A DNA stretch of 64,000 bases from Phallusia mammillata. Taxonomy: Eukaryota; Chordata; Ascidiacea; Phlebobranchia; Ascidiidae. Positions within the stretch are counted from its first letter, which is position 1; each line of letters starts with the position of its first letter. The translations under genes and the position numbers were made by a program. The notes below the pieces were generated by a model. That model saw only the letters and a program-made list of their open reading frames with translations, ran no database searches and was not told the origin of the DNA. Shown one piece after another: positions 12,501-22,800 of this stretch. Location: assembly GCA_003260075.1 (NCBI GenBank), contig QLIY01000814.1, forward strand, positions 1 through 64,000, read 5' to 3'.

Positions 12501-13702
12501 CATGAAACAAAAGACAAAACGTTACTAAAAGTTAATTATTTCTTTTTCACATTTTTGACACCAACAAAGAAGAGCCTCAAGAAAAATATGCAACAGTCGA
12601 CATGACGGCAAAAAACGAAAGTAAGTTGTGCGTTTGTATGCACGGAACTATATAACATCACCTCGTTATGTATTTTAAGTGGAGAAATCCGAAAAGGAAG
12701 AACGAATAAACCCGATTTATGGAGGAATAAACTCTGAGGCAACTCTTGACAGATATATGTCGACACAAGGTAAAAATTGTTATAGTGTTTGTATATTATA
12801 GGACTACTGGTAAATACTTTTATTGTAAGGGCTCTCCTGTCACAATTTTAACGCTCATGCAAATATCGCAATGTTTCACCCAAATGTACATTTTGCAATA
12901 TTTTCGTTTCTTCACAGATGTCGCATCTTTACTATATACGCTATATATAAGTTATTTATATTTTTCTCGCGTTGTTGTTTAGAATTGTTATTTAACATTT
13001 GGATTTTTGGTATTAATGCAAGCGCATGTATCTTTTTACATGACGAGTTCTGAATCATTTATGTTCGACAAAAGTATTTACTCAGAGACTTTTCCACTCC
13101 TTTTGAAGTATGTTGAGCGTTTTGTCTTAAGCCTTTACTTGTTAAGCAGTAAAAGCAGACAAAATAAACATGATGGAATGTTAAATGCTAGATTTTACAA
13201 CAAAACACATCTCAATGCAGAAAACAGCGAAAAAGAAGAAAGAATAAATCCACTGTACTCTGACTCACAAGAATCCGTATCGTTTACTAGTGACACCTAC
13301 GCAACAGTCGACAAAACAAAGCAAGGTAATATGTATTTAAGTGATATGAAAAGCAAGTATTTTATTCTGTGTGCCAACACCACAGTCCTGTTATGGTCTC
13401 ATCGTTTACCAGAAGCTGTCGTACCAAACCCGTGGCAATTAATTTTTCGAGCATTTTTTCAGTGTTACGTGTTTCGCAAAGAAAAATGTTTGGCCGTTTG
13501 TTGTAACAAGAAAACGGTTATTTTTAACGTTATTTAACCGATATTGGTGAAAACCAACGATTACCCGAAAAAGGGACAAAAACTCACAACAATAAAACAG
13601 ATTAATTTAACAAAAGGTTTTGTTTCACCTCATCTTGCTGCAGAGCCGCTGTACTTAACTACAGAACTTCATTCGACAAATGTAGGTACCAATTGTATCT
13701 GA
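8419..13702 (+). CDS. Multi-Ig-domain type I membrane receptor with tyrosine-motif tail
   Basis: Signal peptide exon 8419-8476 is followed by a Cys-containing exon from 8822 that I cannot classify, then Ig-type exons 9874-10019 with 10116-10245 (one domain split by an intron), 10312-10587, 10650-10895, 10981-11262 and 11336-11599. These carry paired cysteines, W, and RYFC or NYTC strand-F motifs. Exon 11780-11902 and one near 11972 lead to a juxtamembrane exon from 12126 with a transmembrane helix (about 12244-12318) and CIRRN stop-transfer residues. Tail exons 12570-12620, 12680-12769, 13221-13325 and 13644-13702 add EKYATVD, INPIYGG, INPLYS, DTYATVD and EPLYLTTEL. NPxY sites bind PTB domains and Yxx[VL] sites bind SH2 domains in known receptors. 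It is probably a cell-surface adhesion or immune-type receptor; that role is inference. The 5' ectodomain is scrambled by C tracts (8504-9684), so its exon order there is uncertain. Confidence 0.75.
8504..8568. repeat. Long C tract (65 bases)
   Basis: This is an uninterrupted run of C in intron 1 of the Ig receptor. The flanks do not obviously overlap, unlike the short tracts. It is probably gap filler of uncertain true length. Confidence 0.9.
8968..9770. repeat. Scrambled and duplicated ectodomain exon blocks with C tracts
   Basis: A block at 8968-9015 recurs at 9408-9456. The next block, 9018-9145, recurs at 9171-9300, and 9588-9674 recurs at 9684-9770. C runs lie at about 9161-9169, 9397-9405, 9457-9527 (71 bases) and 9675-9683. 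The duplicated blocks contain coding sequence (FQYSEFNS, IPMNTSFEHTKVKM). The order is not one that simple tandem duplication would give. The right-hand version reads on into DSSCYGTPCSVYG and is the better guide to the true exon. Confidence 0.8.
11586..11812. repeat. Duplication across an Ig receptor intron, split by a C tract
   Basis: 11588-11696 recurs at 11708-11812 after a C run at 11697-11707. It includes the end of one Ig exon and the start of the next. Only the right copy continues into the full following exon (11780-11902). Confidence 0.85.
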
Positions 13703-14048
13703 CAGATATTTCCGTTTATAATCACATGTTTTTTGTAGGAATCCAGCATTTCATAGGAAACTCTGATGAAACGAGAAAAGATTTCATTTCCTTTCATTTT
13801 TTCGGCAATCTTTTTCAACTTTGTTTTGTGTTCTGTGTGGAGAATTAATATTTGTATCATGTTTGCTCATACTGTACTTTTGATATTGTAATGATAACTC
13901 GCAGTTTAAAACGAAATTTCGGCAATTCCCTGGCCTTTTATAATATCCAATAGCCGTGTTAATGTCGAATTCATGTAGCTTATTGTGTTTGGTTCACTTT
14001 ATTCAATAATATTGTTTTGACTATTTATATTGTAAATAGTTAATACAA

Positions 14049-14282
14049 CGTTATATCCACAGCGTTGCGTCCACCAGTTATAGTTGTGCAAATATTTGAG
14101 AAAATCTCTCGCCAGATATATTAATATACGTGAAGAGTGGACTGAATCACACAGCAAACCTACCCCCCCCCCGTTATATCCACAGCGTTGCGTCCACCAG
14201 TTATAGTTGTGCAAATATTTCAGAAAATCTCTCGCCAGATATATTAATCGACGTGAAGAGTGGACTGAATCACACAGCAAAC
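14049..14282. repeat. Duplication split by a C tract
   Basis: 14049-14162 recurs at 14173-14282 after a run of C at 14163-14172, with a handful of mismatches. It is non-coding. Confidence 0.85.
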
Positions 14283-14377
14283 ATAAAAACAAAACAAGTC
14301 ATTATAACCACAAGCACAGAATGCGGTGTTTGTGACTAGTTAAAACAGGTTTTACGACCTTTAATCCCCCCCCCCCC

Positions 14378-14761
14378 GGAACGGAACGAAATACCGCTAT
14401 TTTTTATTCCGGTATTTCGTTCTAGACATTTGACATCAAACAAATTTTCGCGCCGATAAGATGTAATAAAAATTCAGCTCCTACAATTCACATCCGTTTG
14501 ACCATCATTGACAAATGTTATGTGACGTAACAACTACCGACAATAATTATTGTGTGTTGCAACTTTCTTTCTTTTTATGCTTAATAGTTGTGAAGACCAG
14601 AAAGAAATGTTCTTTTGTTAAGACCGAAATACCGAAAAAGTACCGTTATAAATTTATTTCGGTCAGACCGGAACGAAATGAAAATATCGGTCCGGAACGA
14701 AATACCGAAATAAATAATTTGCTCAGAACGAATAACGTTATTTGGTTTCGTTCCGTTCCGG
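14378..14761. mobile_element. MITE-like element with GGAACGGAACGAAA terminal inverted repeats
   Basis: The left end (GGAACGGAACGAAATACC) is matched in inverse orientation at the right end (GGTTTCGTTCCGTTCC, up to about 14760). The interior holds further copies of GGAACGAAATACCG in both orientations, which could form long hairpins. There is no transposase frame. The left border abuts a C run at 14366-14377, so the target duplication cannot be read. Confidence 0.6.
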
Positions 14762-14843
14762 TATGAAACACTGTTATAAACTGTTTTAGAAATAGCAACT
14801 GTTCCCATGTTGTATGTAGTAAACTGTTTTGTTTGTTTTTCAG

Positions 14844-15010
14844 TGTGAAAGCGCCCTCCGGCTACAGAGTTCGAATTAGTTTTGGATATTTTTACTTGGA
14901 ACACTCACATGGTTGCACGACACAATCCTTTACTTTTGAAGACCTGCTAACTGGATATGTAGACGGACCGTATTGTAGCAACGCAGGACCACCTGGAGCG
15001 GTGTCAGCAG
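14844..15010 (+). CDS. Isolated CUB-domain exon
   Basis: A TTTTTCAG acceptor precedes an open stretch encoding the C-terminal two thirds of a CUB domain. It has APSGYRVRISFGYFYLE, then a cysteine (HGCTTQSF), then GPYCSNAGPPGAVSAG, and then a GTAAAT donor. CUB domains are extracellular beta-sandwich modules that bind ligands or calcium. The N-terminal strands should lie on an upstream exon, but I do not find one; the sequence upstream is interrupted by C tracts and a MITE. A short possible next exon lies at 16857-16911 with the right phase. It could belong to a separate secreted protein or be an alternative part of the Ig receptor. Confidence 0.65.
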
Positions 15011-15905
15011 GTAAATAAAATCATTTGTTGCTTAACAATCAGGCCTAAAAGTAAAATTGAAATATTTTTGTCAGCAAATCAGTATGACACTCATACCAAT
15101 GGCTAGGTTAATCAATCGGCGAAATAAAAAGCCCCCCCCCCCCATATACCCATATGGCTTTTTATAATCGTTTTGCTTGTGTTGTTGTATAAGATTGGCT
15201 AATAAAATTAAACTGTTATTAGTACATAGAACTATGATTGCCATGACGTAATTTGTGAATCTAATCCAAAACCCAGGGCACAAAACCCAAGGCCAAACAG
15301 AGTCAGCCGTTGTACACAGTACTGTAACATAGTACATATTTAAACTAATCTTATTTGCCTCTTCAGTTCAGTACCTGTGCGAAAAATTTAATCCCGCAAA
15401 TTTATACAATCATAATAAGAAAAGCATTGAAAATACCCAAATTTAAGTACGGCGATAAAATGGTGACAGCGACTAATTGTGACTTCACACATAGGGTACC
15501 GTGTTGTTTCCTGTTCAGATTTAAACAATCAGTCGAATCACTGACCGACTAATACAAGGTGAATGAAATTGACTTTGCTGAAAGTTTTATTTGAAAATAG
15601 TTAGTTGCTGTAATATATGTGTATTATCATGGTTTGTTTTGCAACAATATGGTTTGGCAGAATTTGCTTATTGTTGCTTTTGCTGCAGCAATTGTTGTAC
15701 TGCGGATCATTTTTGAACATAAAATTTTTATCGCGGACCGGCTTTCCAAGTACTACAGATATTTACCTATGAAAACGCCTAAATTAGTTTACTATCGCCG
15801 GAATACATGAGCAAAATGTTTTATAGCATTTAACCTAAAAAACTATACGGCCGGTAACGAACTCGTCGCGAGTTTACAATAATGGTTATATAGAAGCCAT
15901 TAAAT

Positions 15906-15945
15906 CAGGGGTCGGCAACCATTTTAGCACTGCAGGCCGTTATTG
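15906..15945. mobile_element. hAT-type terminal sequence, other end not found
   Basis: CAGGGGTCGGCAACC followed by GCAGGCCG-type sequence is a widespread terminus of non-autonomous hAT elements. I could not find the matching inverted end, so the extent is unknown. Confidence 0.4.
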
Positions 15946-16344
15946 AAAGTAAAACACTGTCAACTTTAACATATTACATCGATAAGTTGTTGGTCAATTG
16001 TGTCCCAACATAATGTGGATTATGTTTCTTCAAGTAAAAATTATTAATTATGTTTACACGATGTATTGAGGTGATAAAACGACTTGCTTTGTTTCCAGCA
16101 CGTTCCAGCCATTGCTCAGTGCATTATCGGTAATAAACGCAAACTACATAAAACAAACGCTGCTCAGTAGACGTGAATCTCTACTAAACGTAAAGGCTGG
16201 CGATAAAAAGGTGCAAAGGGCGTGTGACATTACATACAGGGCGCCGTGTTTTATTCTATTTGGCTTTTAAGAGTGTAGAAGTAACCTACTATCAGATTTG
16301 TAAATAGTGCGTTTAGTTGTCCATGTAAAAGTATTTTAATTGAT

Positions 16345-16345
<1 letters not shown>

Positions 16346-16416
<71 letters not shown>
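16346..16416. repeat. Long C tract (71 bases)
   Basis: This is an uninterrupted C run between unrelated flanks, probably gap filler. Confidence 0.9.
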
Positions 16417-16419
<3 letters not shown>

Positions 16420-17991
16420 TTAATTATTACAGCACGGAAATACAGATTAATATGATATCAGATAGTTTGATTTGAGCAAAAGTTAAACCCGTTTCTTAGT
16501 TAAGCAGAACTTTGCCTTTGCCAGACGAAAAGTTAAGCTCATTGTTGTGCGATTTATTGCTCTTCGCTTCACCTAGCGACAATGGTTTGGTTCGCCTAAT
16601 TTGATTGCTCGATAGCGACATAATGTGGCCAATATAACACCCATTGTGGCAAATTGCAACTCTGCCAGCCTGCAGACGACGGGTTATTAAGTGTTTTAAC
16701 ACGAATTAACGTCTTATTCCGATTGGTGTTATTGATAGACCATTTTTGCTGGCTTGTTTATTTGCGAAAAGCTACATGTTTGAAGTTATACATTGCATAC
16801 ATTTACAAGTTGTAAGTATTTCTGTTTTTGACACTAATTGTGGACTTTTTCTGCAGCTGGTGTTTGCACAAAAAATATAAGACCTGATTATACCCAAACA
16901 TACTGGTTCTGGTAATTCAGTGATTTGCTTATTCAGTGTCCGTCAGTTAGCCATCACATCATTTACCTTTACCGTGTCATCTTACATTATTGCACAAAGT
17001 CAATACCAGTAATACTTAATTACACTTTACCCTGCTTCTCGGTTTAACTGTTGTCATGGGGCTAGAATTTTGCTTTTGTGTTCGAAAATGCTTTGAACGT
17101 TTACCATCAGTAACCCTGTTTGAATATTTGGGTGAGCTGAATAAAATCGCAAAGACAATCTGTGCAACGATAATGTAGAGGCTTAAGTATTATTTAATGT
17201 ATTGAAACATTTGGGGTAAGGCAGCAGGCTATGCTTGCTTGTCCTTTTAATCATATAATTTCGAAAGTTTGCTGATTTCAATTTGCTTTAACGTTTGAAT
17301 ATCTTTGTGTAATAATGATTCAACCAGAACAGGAGTCAAGCTAAAGCCTTTCCTGTCTGAAAAACCGAAGTAAACTTGGCGAATTAGGTTGGAACAGTGC
17401 TAGCTGCACTGTACGTGTATTTAACAGTAGGAAAAGGAAACGAAAAAATCTGGCTTCGTTTGCCCTTTCGCACACGGAACAATTATAAAAAGAAAACATA
17501 GAAACAATATAACAACAAGTCCACCAGGGGGCGCAAAATACCGGCGACTAGGAAAAATGAAGGCTTTTTTAAATGGGTCCGAAAACCGAAAAAAAACTTT
17601 TGAACCGTGCTTTTGTTTGTAGAAAACACTGGTACATATAAAAAATAATGGTAGTTTTTGTGGCAGATCGCAACTTATAGAACGAAGTCAAAAACGCAGA
17701 TTAAATAGAATTGAACTAACCCTTCTAACAATCGTTAAACGTCTGCAATCAAAACTTCGAGATGACAATTGAAAAACATTTTTACTGTAAGAAAAACAAG
17801 CTTTGATCATTAAATAGAGAATTTCCCTTAATCGACACCCGCCATGGCCCCAACTTTTAAATCCTCAGAGGTAGTAGCATCAAACGCCCGAAAGTAATTG
17901 GAATCACCATGCGGTACATTACACGGACGACGTCATGCACGCGAGCGCTACGTCACTACTAGCTACGCAAATCAACAGCGCGATGACGTCA

Positions 17992-18165
17992 TCAGTTGAG
18001 TGTTCCCCGACACGTGGGGGCGCCACAGAAGCACGGGATTTTGATGTCTTCCAGTGGAAACTTATAATCGTATGTGATTTCGTCTTGTGGCTTGATGACG
18101 TCTTTCGAGTAGATGACGATTTTTTTCGCCCCGTCCACCGTAATCACTTTAGCGTAGCAGCTTGG
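17992..18165 (-). CDS. SETD1: SETD1 last exon: C-terminal SET and post-SET
   Basis: It begins [15 protein letters not shown] and contains the catalytic-site motif DEITYDYKF. It ends with the zinc-binding post-SET signature [13 protein letters not shown] and a stop. It splices in phase to the exon at 20586-20843, rebuilding NHSCN|PSCYAK, the cofactor-binding NHSC motif. An intact post-SET indicates a catalytically competent enzyme. Confidence 0.95.
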   Translation of the reverse strand, partial: PSCYAKVITVDGAKKIVIYSKDVIKPQDEITYDYKFPLEDIKIPCFCGAPTCRGTLN

Positions 18166-19791
18166 CTGTGGGTGAAATACAAGAAATCAGTTCATAGGAA
18201 TATGTTTTATAGGGATTTGAATGAGTTTGATTGGTTAGTAGGGATTTGCCAAAACTGCAAATGTTCTGTTTGGTCGAGCACCGAGCATCCCACGTTAATG
18301 CTCGGTGCTCGGCCGAGCACGCTCTTTGCATTATGACGTCACAAAAATCCCCTTTCTACGTTTTAACTCTACAAGGTCTCTTACGTCACCGGTGGTGTTT
18401 TATTAAGCTGTACATGCCCTTTAAGTACGCGTTTTTTCCACCATCTAATGCATGTAAAAATCATTCGTTTTTAATCATAGACACCCTTTAGATCCCCCCC
18501 CCCTTGTGTTCGAAAATGCTTTGAACGTTTACCATCAGTAACCCTGTTTGAGTGAACTAAGTTAAATCACAAAGACAATCTGTGCAACGATAATGAAGAG
18601 GCTTAAGTACCCCCCCCCCCCCCCCCGGTGCTCGACCAAACAGAACATTTGCAGTTTTGGCACATCCCTATTGATAGGGATATGTTTTATAGGGATTTAA
18701 ATGAGTTGGATGGTTAGTATATCTGATCGACCGAAGCATACTTTAAACGCAAATGTTAACAAAAACGCAATAAAAAAATAAAAACTATTGTAATCCCCCC
18801 CCCCATATGTTAGCAGGGCATGAATATGCAAATTTAACGCTCGGGTCAGTTTCTGCAAACGCAAATGTTAACAAAAACGCAATAAAAAATAAAAACTATT
18901 GTAACTTTTTGGCATTTGACAAAGCAAAGTTAAGCATCAGTGGTTGATTGTAAGAAGAGGATCTGTAACATTTTACTCCAAAAAGATAAGTTTGACAATC
19001 CTACGTAAGAATTTCGGAATACGGGATTGGTGTGAAAAAATACATTTTTCGGTTTATTAAGGGGAAAAAATTCTGAACAGATTTAAGATAATGTTTACTG
19101 TTTAAATTGTTATTGTCTTTCAAATTGCCAAAATTTTAAACGGGTTCGTACTAATTATTGTTTTCAAATTCGAGTCGGGAAAATTTGATTTACGACATTA
19201 AAATTACCACACAAGTGTGTCTGAGTGTAAAGTCAGCCCCGAATCAATCCTGTTTATCCAAATATAAGCATAATGCTCTAACAACCAAACATATATATAT
19301 ATATGTAGTGCAGAGGACTTTAATCCAATAGAGTTTTTTAGGACTGGGCTAAAAATGAGAGAAGGTATTACTATTACTAAGTATTACTGCTAAAAAAAAA
19401 TTAAGTGAAAAGGGAATGTTAATACTCATATATTATATGAGTGCTAAGGGTTTTGGCTTATATCAAAATTTCCAAGTTATATATATTTCAGGTAACTTAA
19501 GTGTGTGTCCTAACCTGACTCAACAGCTGAACTTGGAATAAGGTCTGGACTACCAGGAAGAGAATCTCCAATTCTGAGATCACCAGGAGAGTAAGGACGC
19601 TGATCCTGACGAACAGGAACGGGAGATCAGATGCGGGGAGGAGTACGTTGAAGTATGCTTGGTGATGGTGATCGAGATCGCTGCCGGATGCGACCGTTTG
19701 CATCAAGGTAGTGATGATGATGATGTGGAGAGTCAACATCCATTCTTGAGTTAATAATTGCATGATTGGCTTACAAACAGTGGTGGAATTC

Positions 19792-19872
<81 letters not shown>

Positions 19873-22800
19873 CCAGTAATGCTAACCGGTTCGCTGATCT
19901 CATAAAATTTGGTGAGACTGTTCCATAGAACTGGTGCGAACCAACTGAATTCCACCACTTGTTACAAACAATGTAATAAAGCAGGGTCAACATTATAACC
20001 ACACTGTAAAGAAGATATAGGTTTTTGTAACTTTTTGTTGTGGTTAATCACAAGAAAATTCTCAGCAAATCAAAGCTGTAATCACCATAGTTGTCTGTAT
20101 TCAGTACATGTAGATAAATCTATGCCAGCTAAACAATGATAACTTAAGGATGACATACCTTGAATGACTAGGAGCACCTCTAGATGAATCTGGACTGATG
20201 GAACGCCGAAGTTTTTCTCTTTCTAAAAACTCTGGAGGTAATTCCCTATGCTCTCTTAACCTTCTTTGTTCTGGACTGGGATGTCGAAAGCCTCCACGAT
20301 GAAACGACCCCCCCCCCGGGGAAAAAATTCTGAACAGATTTAAGATAATGTTTACTGTTTAAATTTTTATTGTCTTTATTGTCGTTTAAATTGCCAAAAT
20401 TTTAAACGGGTTCGTACCAATTATTGTTTTCAAATTCGAGTCGGGAAAATTTCATTTACGACATTAAAATTACCACACAAGTGTGTCTGAGTGCAAGGTC
20501 AGCCCAAAATCAAGCCTGTTTATTCAAATATAAGCATAATGCTCTAACAACCAAACAACTTCACAAAAGCATAAAGACGACTTACATTGCATGAGTGGTT
20601 CATGAACCTTGCGTAGTTCCCACATTTCGTTGCGTCAATTATGTGATCAGAATCGATCCGGAAAAGATATGAACTTCCGATACCACGTTTTGTGTATACG
20701 ACTTCCCTTCGGTCGGCTACACTGGACCTGACAAGTTCTCCTACATATTCTATCACCATTTCATCTGCTCCTATCGTCTCCTGTGCAAATAACCCCCAAC
20801 CGTGGATGCTACTGCGAGCAAATTTAACGCTCTTCTTGCGGAACTGTGGAAAAATATTAAATGTTAGAGTTTCTGTTGCTAAGTTGAGGTTTTGCACCAC
20901 GTTGCAGATTTCAGTAAATGGGTGAAGCAGTTTAGAACAAGGGCTATGAGTTTTTTTTCGCGCTACGAAACAGTTTTTAGCTAGTATTTTTTAGCAAGCT
21001 TGCATATATTGCAATAACAAATGCTCAGTGCCTACAGATCTACTAAAACCCATCATTCACAATGACGTTGATTCCAGACACACAAAAATTGGCCAAAATA
21101 GCTCAAAATTTAAACGTTATACTGTGTAGCGCATACAGTAGTCGAAGACACCAGAAATTATAACCAAGCTAGATTATATATTTTCTGTTTTACATTTTTT
21201 CACGAAGAGGTGTCTAAAAAGTCAAAATTTTGAATTATGTGTCCGCCTTTATCGAAAAACTAGCAAGAATTACGTCAAAAACAGCGATGACGTCACTTAC
21301 CATCAGCTGATTGTACTTCAACAAATCACTGACGTCAGAACCAAACTCCGACGCAATCCGCCTCATCATGTGACGAGCTTCGCGTGATTTTTCGGTGGCA
21401 AGGTTTGTAGCTGGTGTGCTGTGAGGTTCGAGTCCTTTACGACTGCCGGGTTTGATCGCATTGTCAGCTTGTCTGTACATTAACCGACGTTGAATCAACT
21501 TCGACTTGTCCGTCAGTTTGTAGTAACCTTTATATAGGAATAATGTTACAGTTTGCACTGAGATAAACTTTAAACTTGTATTATCTAAGCACGACCTTGT
21601 AAACAGGATAACAGGNTGAGGTTCGAGTCCTTTACGACTGCCGGGTTTGATCGCATTGTCAGCTTGTCTGTACATTAACCGACGTTGAATCAACTTCGAC
21701 TTGTCCGTCAGCTTGTAGTAACCTGTATATAGGAATAATGTTACAGTTTGCACTGAGATAAACTTTAAACTGGTATTATCTAAGCACGACCTTGTAAACA
21801 GGATAACAGGGGAAAAATCGGGCGCATACTTCATGATAAATTTGAAACTTAAAGATGAATATATTCATACTGGGATCAGCCCTGCAGCGTCCATGCAGAC
21901 CAGCGATCAAGGCATACCTATCGACAACTCTAAGTTCGCCAGGTATATTAAAGGCGTTATTACGAAAAATTTGAAACTTATCATTAACTGATCATAAACG
22001 TTACATACAACAAAGAGATAAACCATATTCACCCATATTAAACAGTTTACAGCAAGACACAGTTTAAAAATGTCCCCCCCCCCATACTGGGATCAGCCCT
22101 GAAGCGTCCATGCAGACCAGCAATCACGGCATACTTATCGACAACTCTTAAGTACGCCAGGTATATCAAAGGCGTTATTACAAAAAATTTAAAACTTATC
22201 ATTAATTGATCATTAACGTTACATACAACAAAGAGATAAACCATATTCACCCCTATTAAACAGTTTAAGTTTACAGCAAGACACAGTTTAAAAATGACAA
22301 GCAATCACCTAATTTTGGCACAATTTATTTGTTTTGGGTAAAGCAGGTACTTTCAAGTATTGCCCATGATAAATCACGTGCAACTAGTATATGTGCAATA
22401 ATACGAACAGTTACACCAATTCTATTCGTTGTTGTTACCTTCCGATCTTGCACATCCAGTCTTGTGGTTCTTCGTCGTCACATTTTCCTGCTTCTTCGCT
22501 CTTCTGCTTCTACTCTTCCTCTCTTGGGATCTCGCATCACCGTCCGCATCAGGAATGCCGGTGATCGGGTGCGCCACCCAGTGGGTTTCGTTTACCCAAG
22601 GAATCGTACCCAACTTCAACATTTCCTCGTACTCCGCGCGTAACAACTGTGACGTATCAATAAAGAGTATGACGTCATAAATAGGCGTGTTGTTACGTAA
22701 AATATAGAGTATGGCGTCATAAACAGGCAGCCTGTGACGTAACAATACAGACTATGACGTCTAAAATAGGCAAGTCGTGATGTAATAATACCCCCCCCCC

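Larger units (their letters stand above)
13703..14843. other. Region between the Ig receptor stop and the CUB exon
   Basis: I see no gene here. The region contains a duplication (14049-14282) around a C run and a terminal-inverted-repeat element (14378-14761), described separately. Confidence 0.5.
15011..17991. other. Region between the CUB exon and the end of SETD1
   Basis: It holds a hAT-like terminal sequence at 15906, a C tract at 15133-15142, a 71-base C tract, and a weak exon candidate at 16857-16911 (+). The block 17072-17170 recurs at 18505-18608. No full gene is visible. The right edge is presumed to be the 3' untranslated region of SETD1. Confidence 0.45.
19060..20560. repeat. Flanking duplication enclosing misplaced SETD1 sequence
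   Basis: About 19060-19290 recurs at 20318-20560, directly after a C run at 20309-20317. Between them lies sequence that belongs 16 kb away in the same gene (19515-20308). So a foreign contig has been placed into this intron and the intron end repeated. Confidence 0.8.

Noticed and set aside
17935-18336. Plus-strand open frame of 133 codons
   Set aside because: It is the antisense shadow of the last SETD1 exon (17992-18165) plus MITE sequence.
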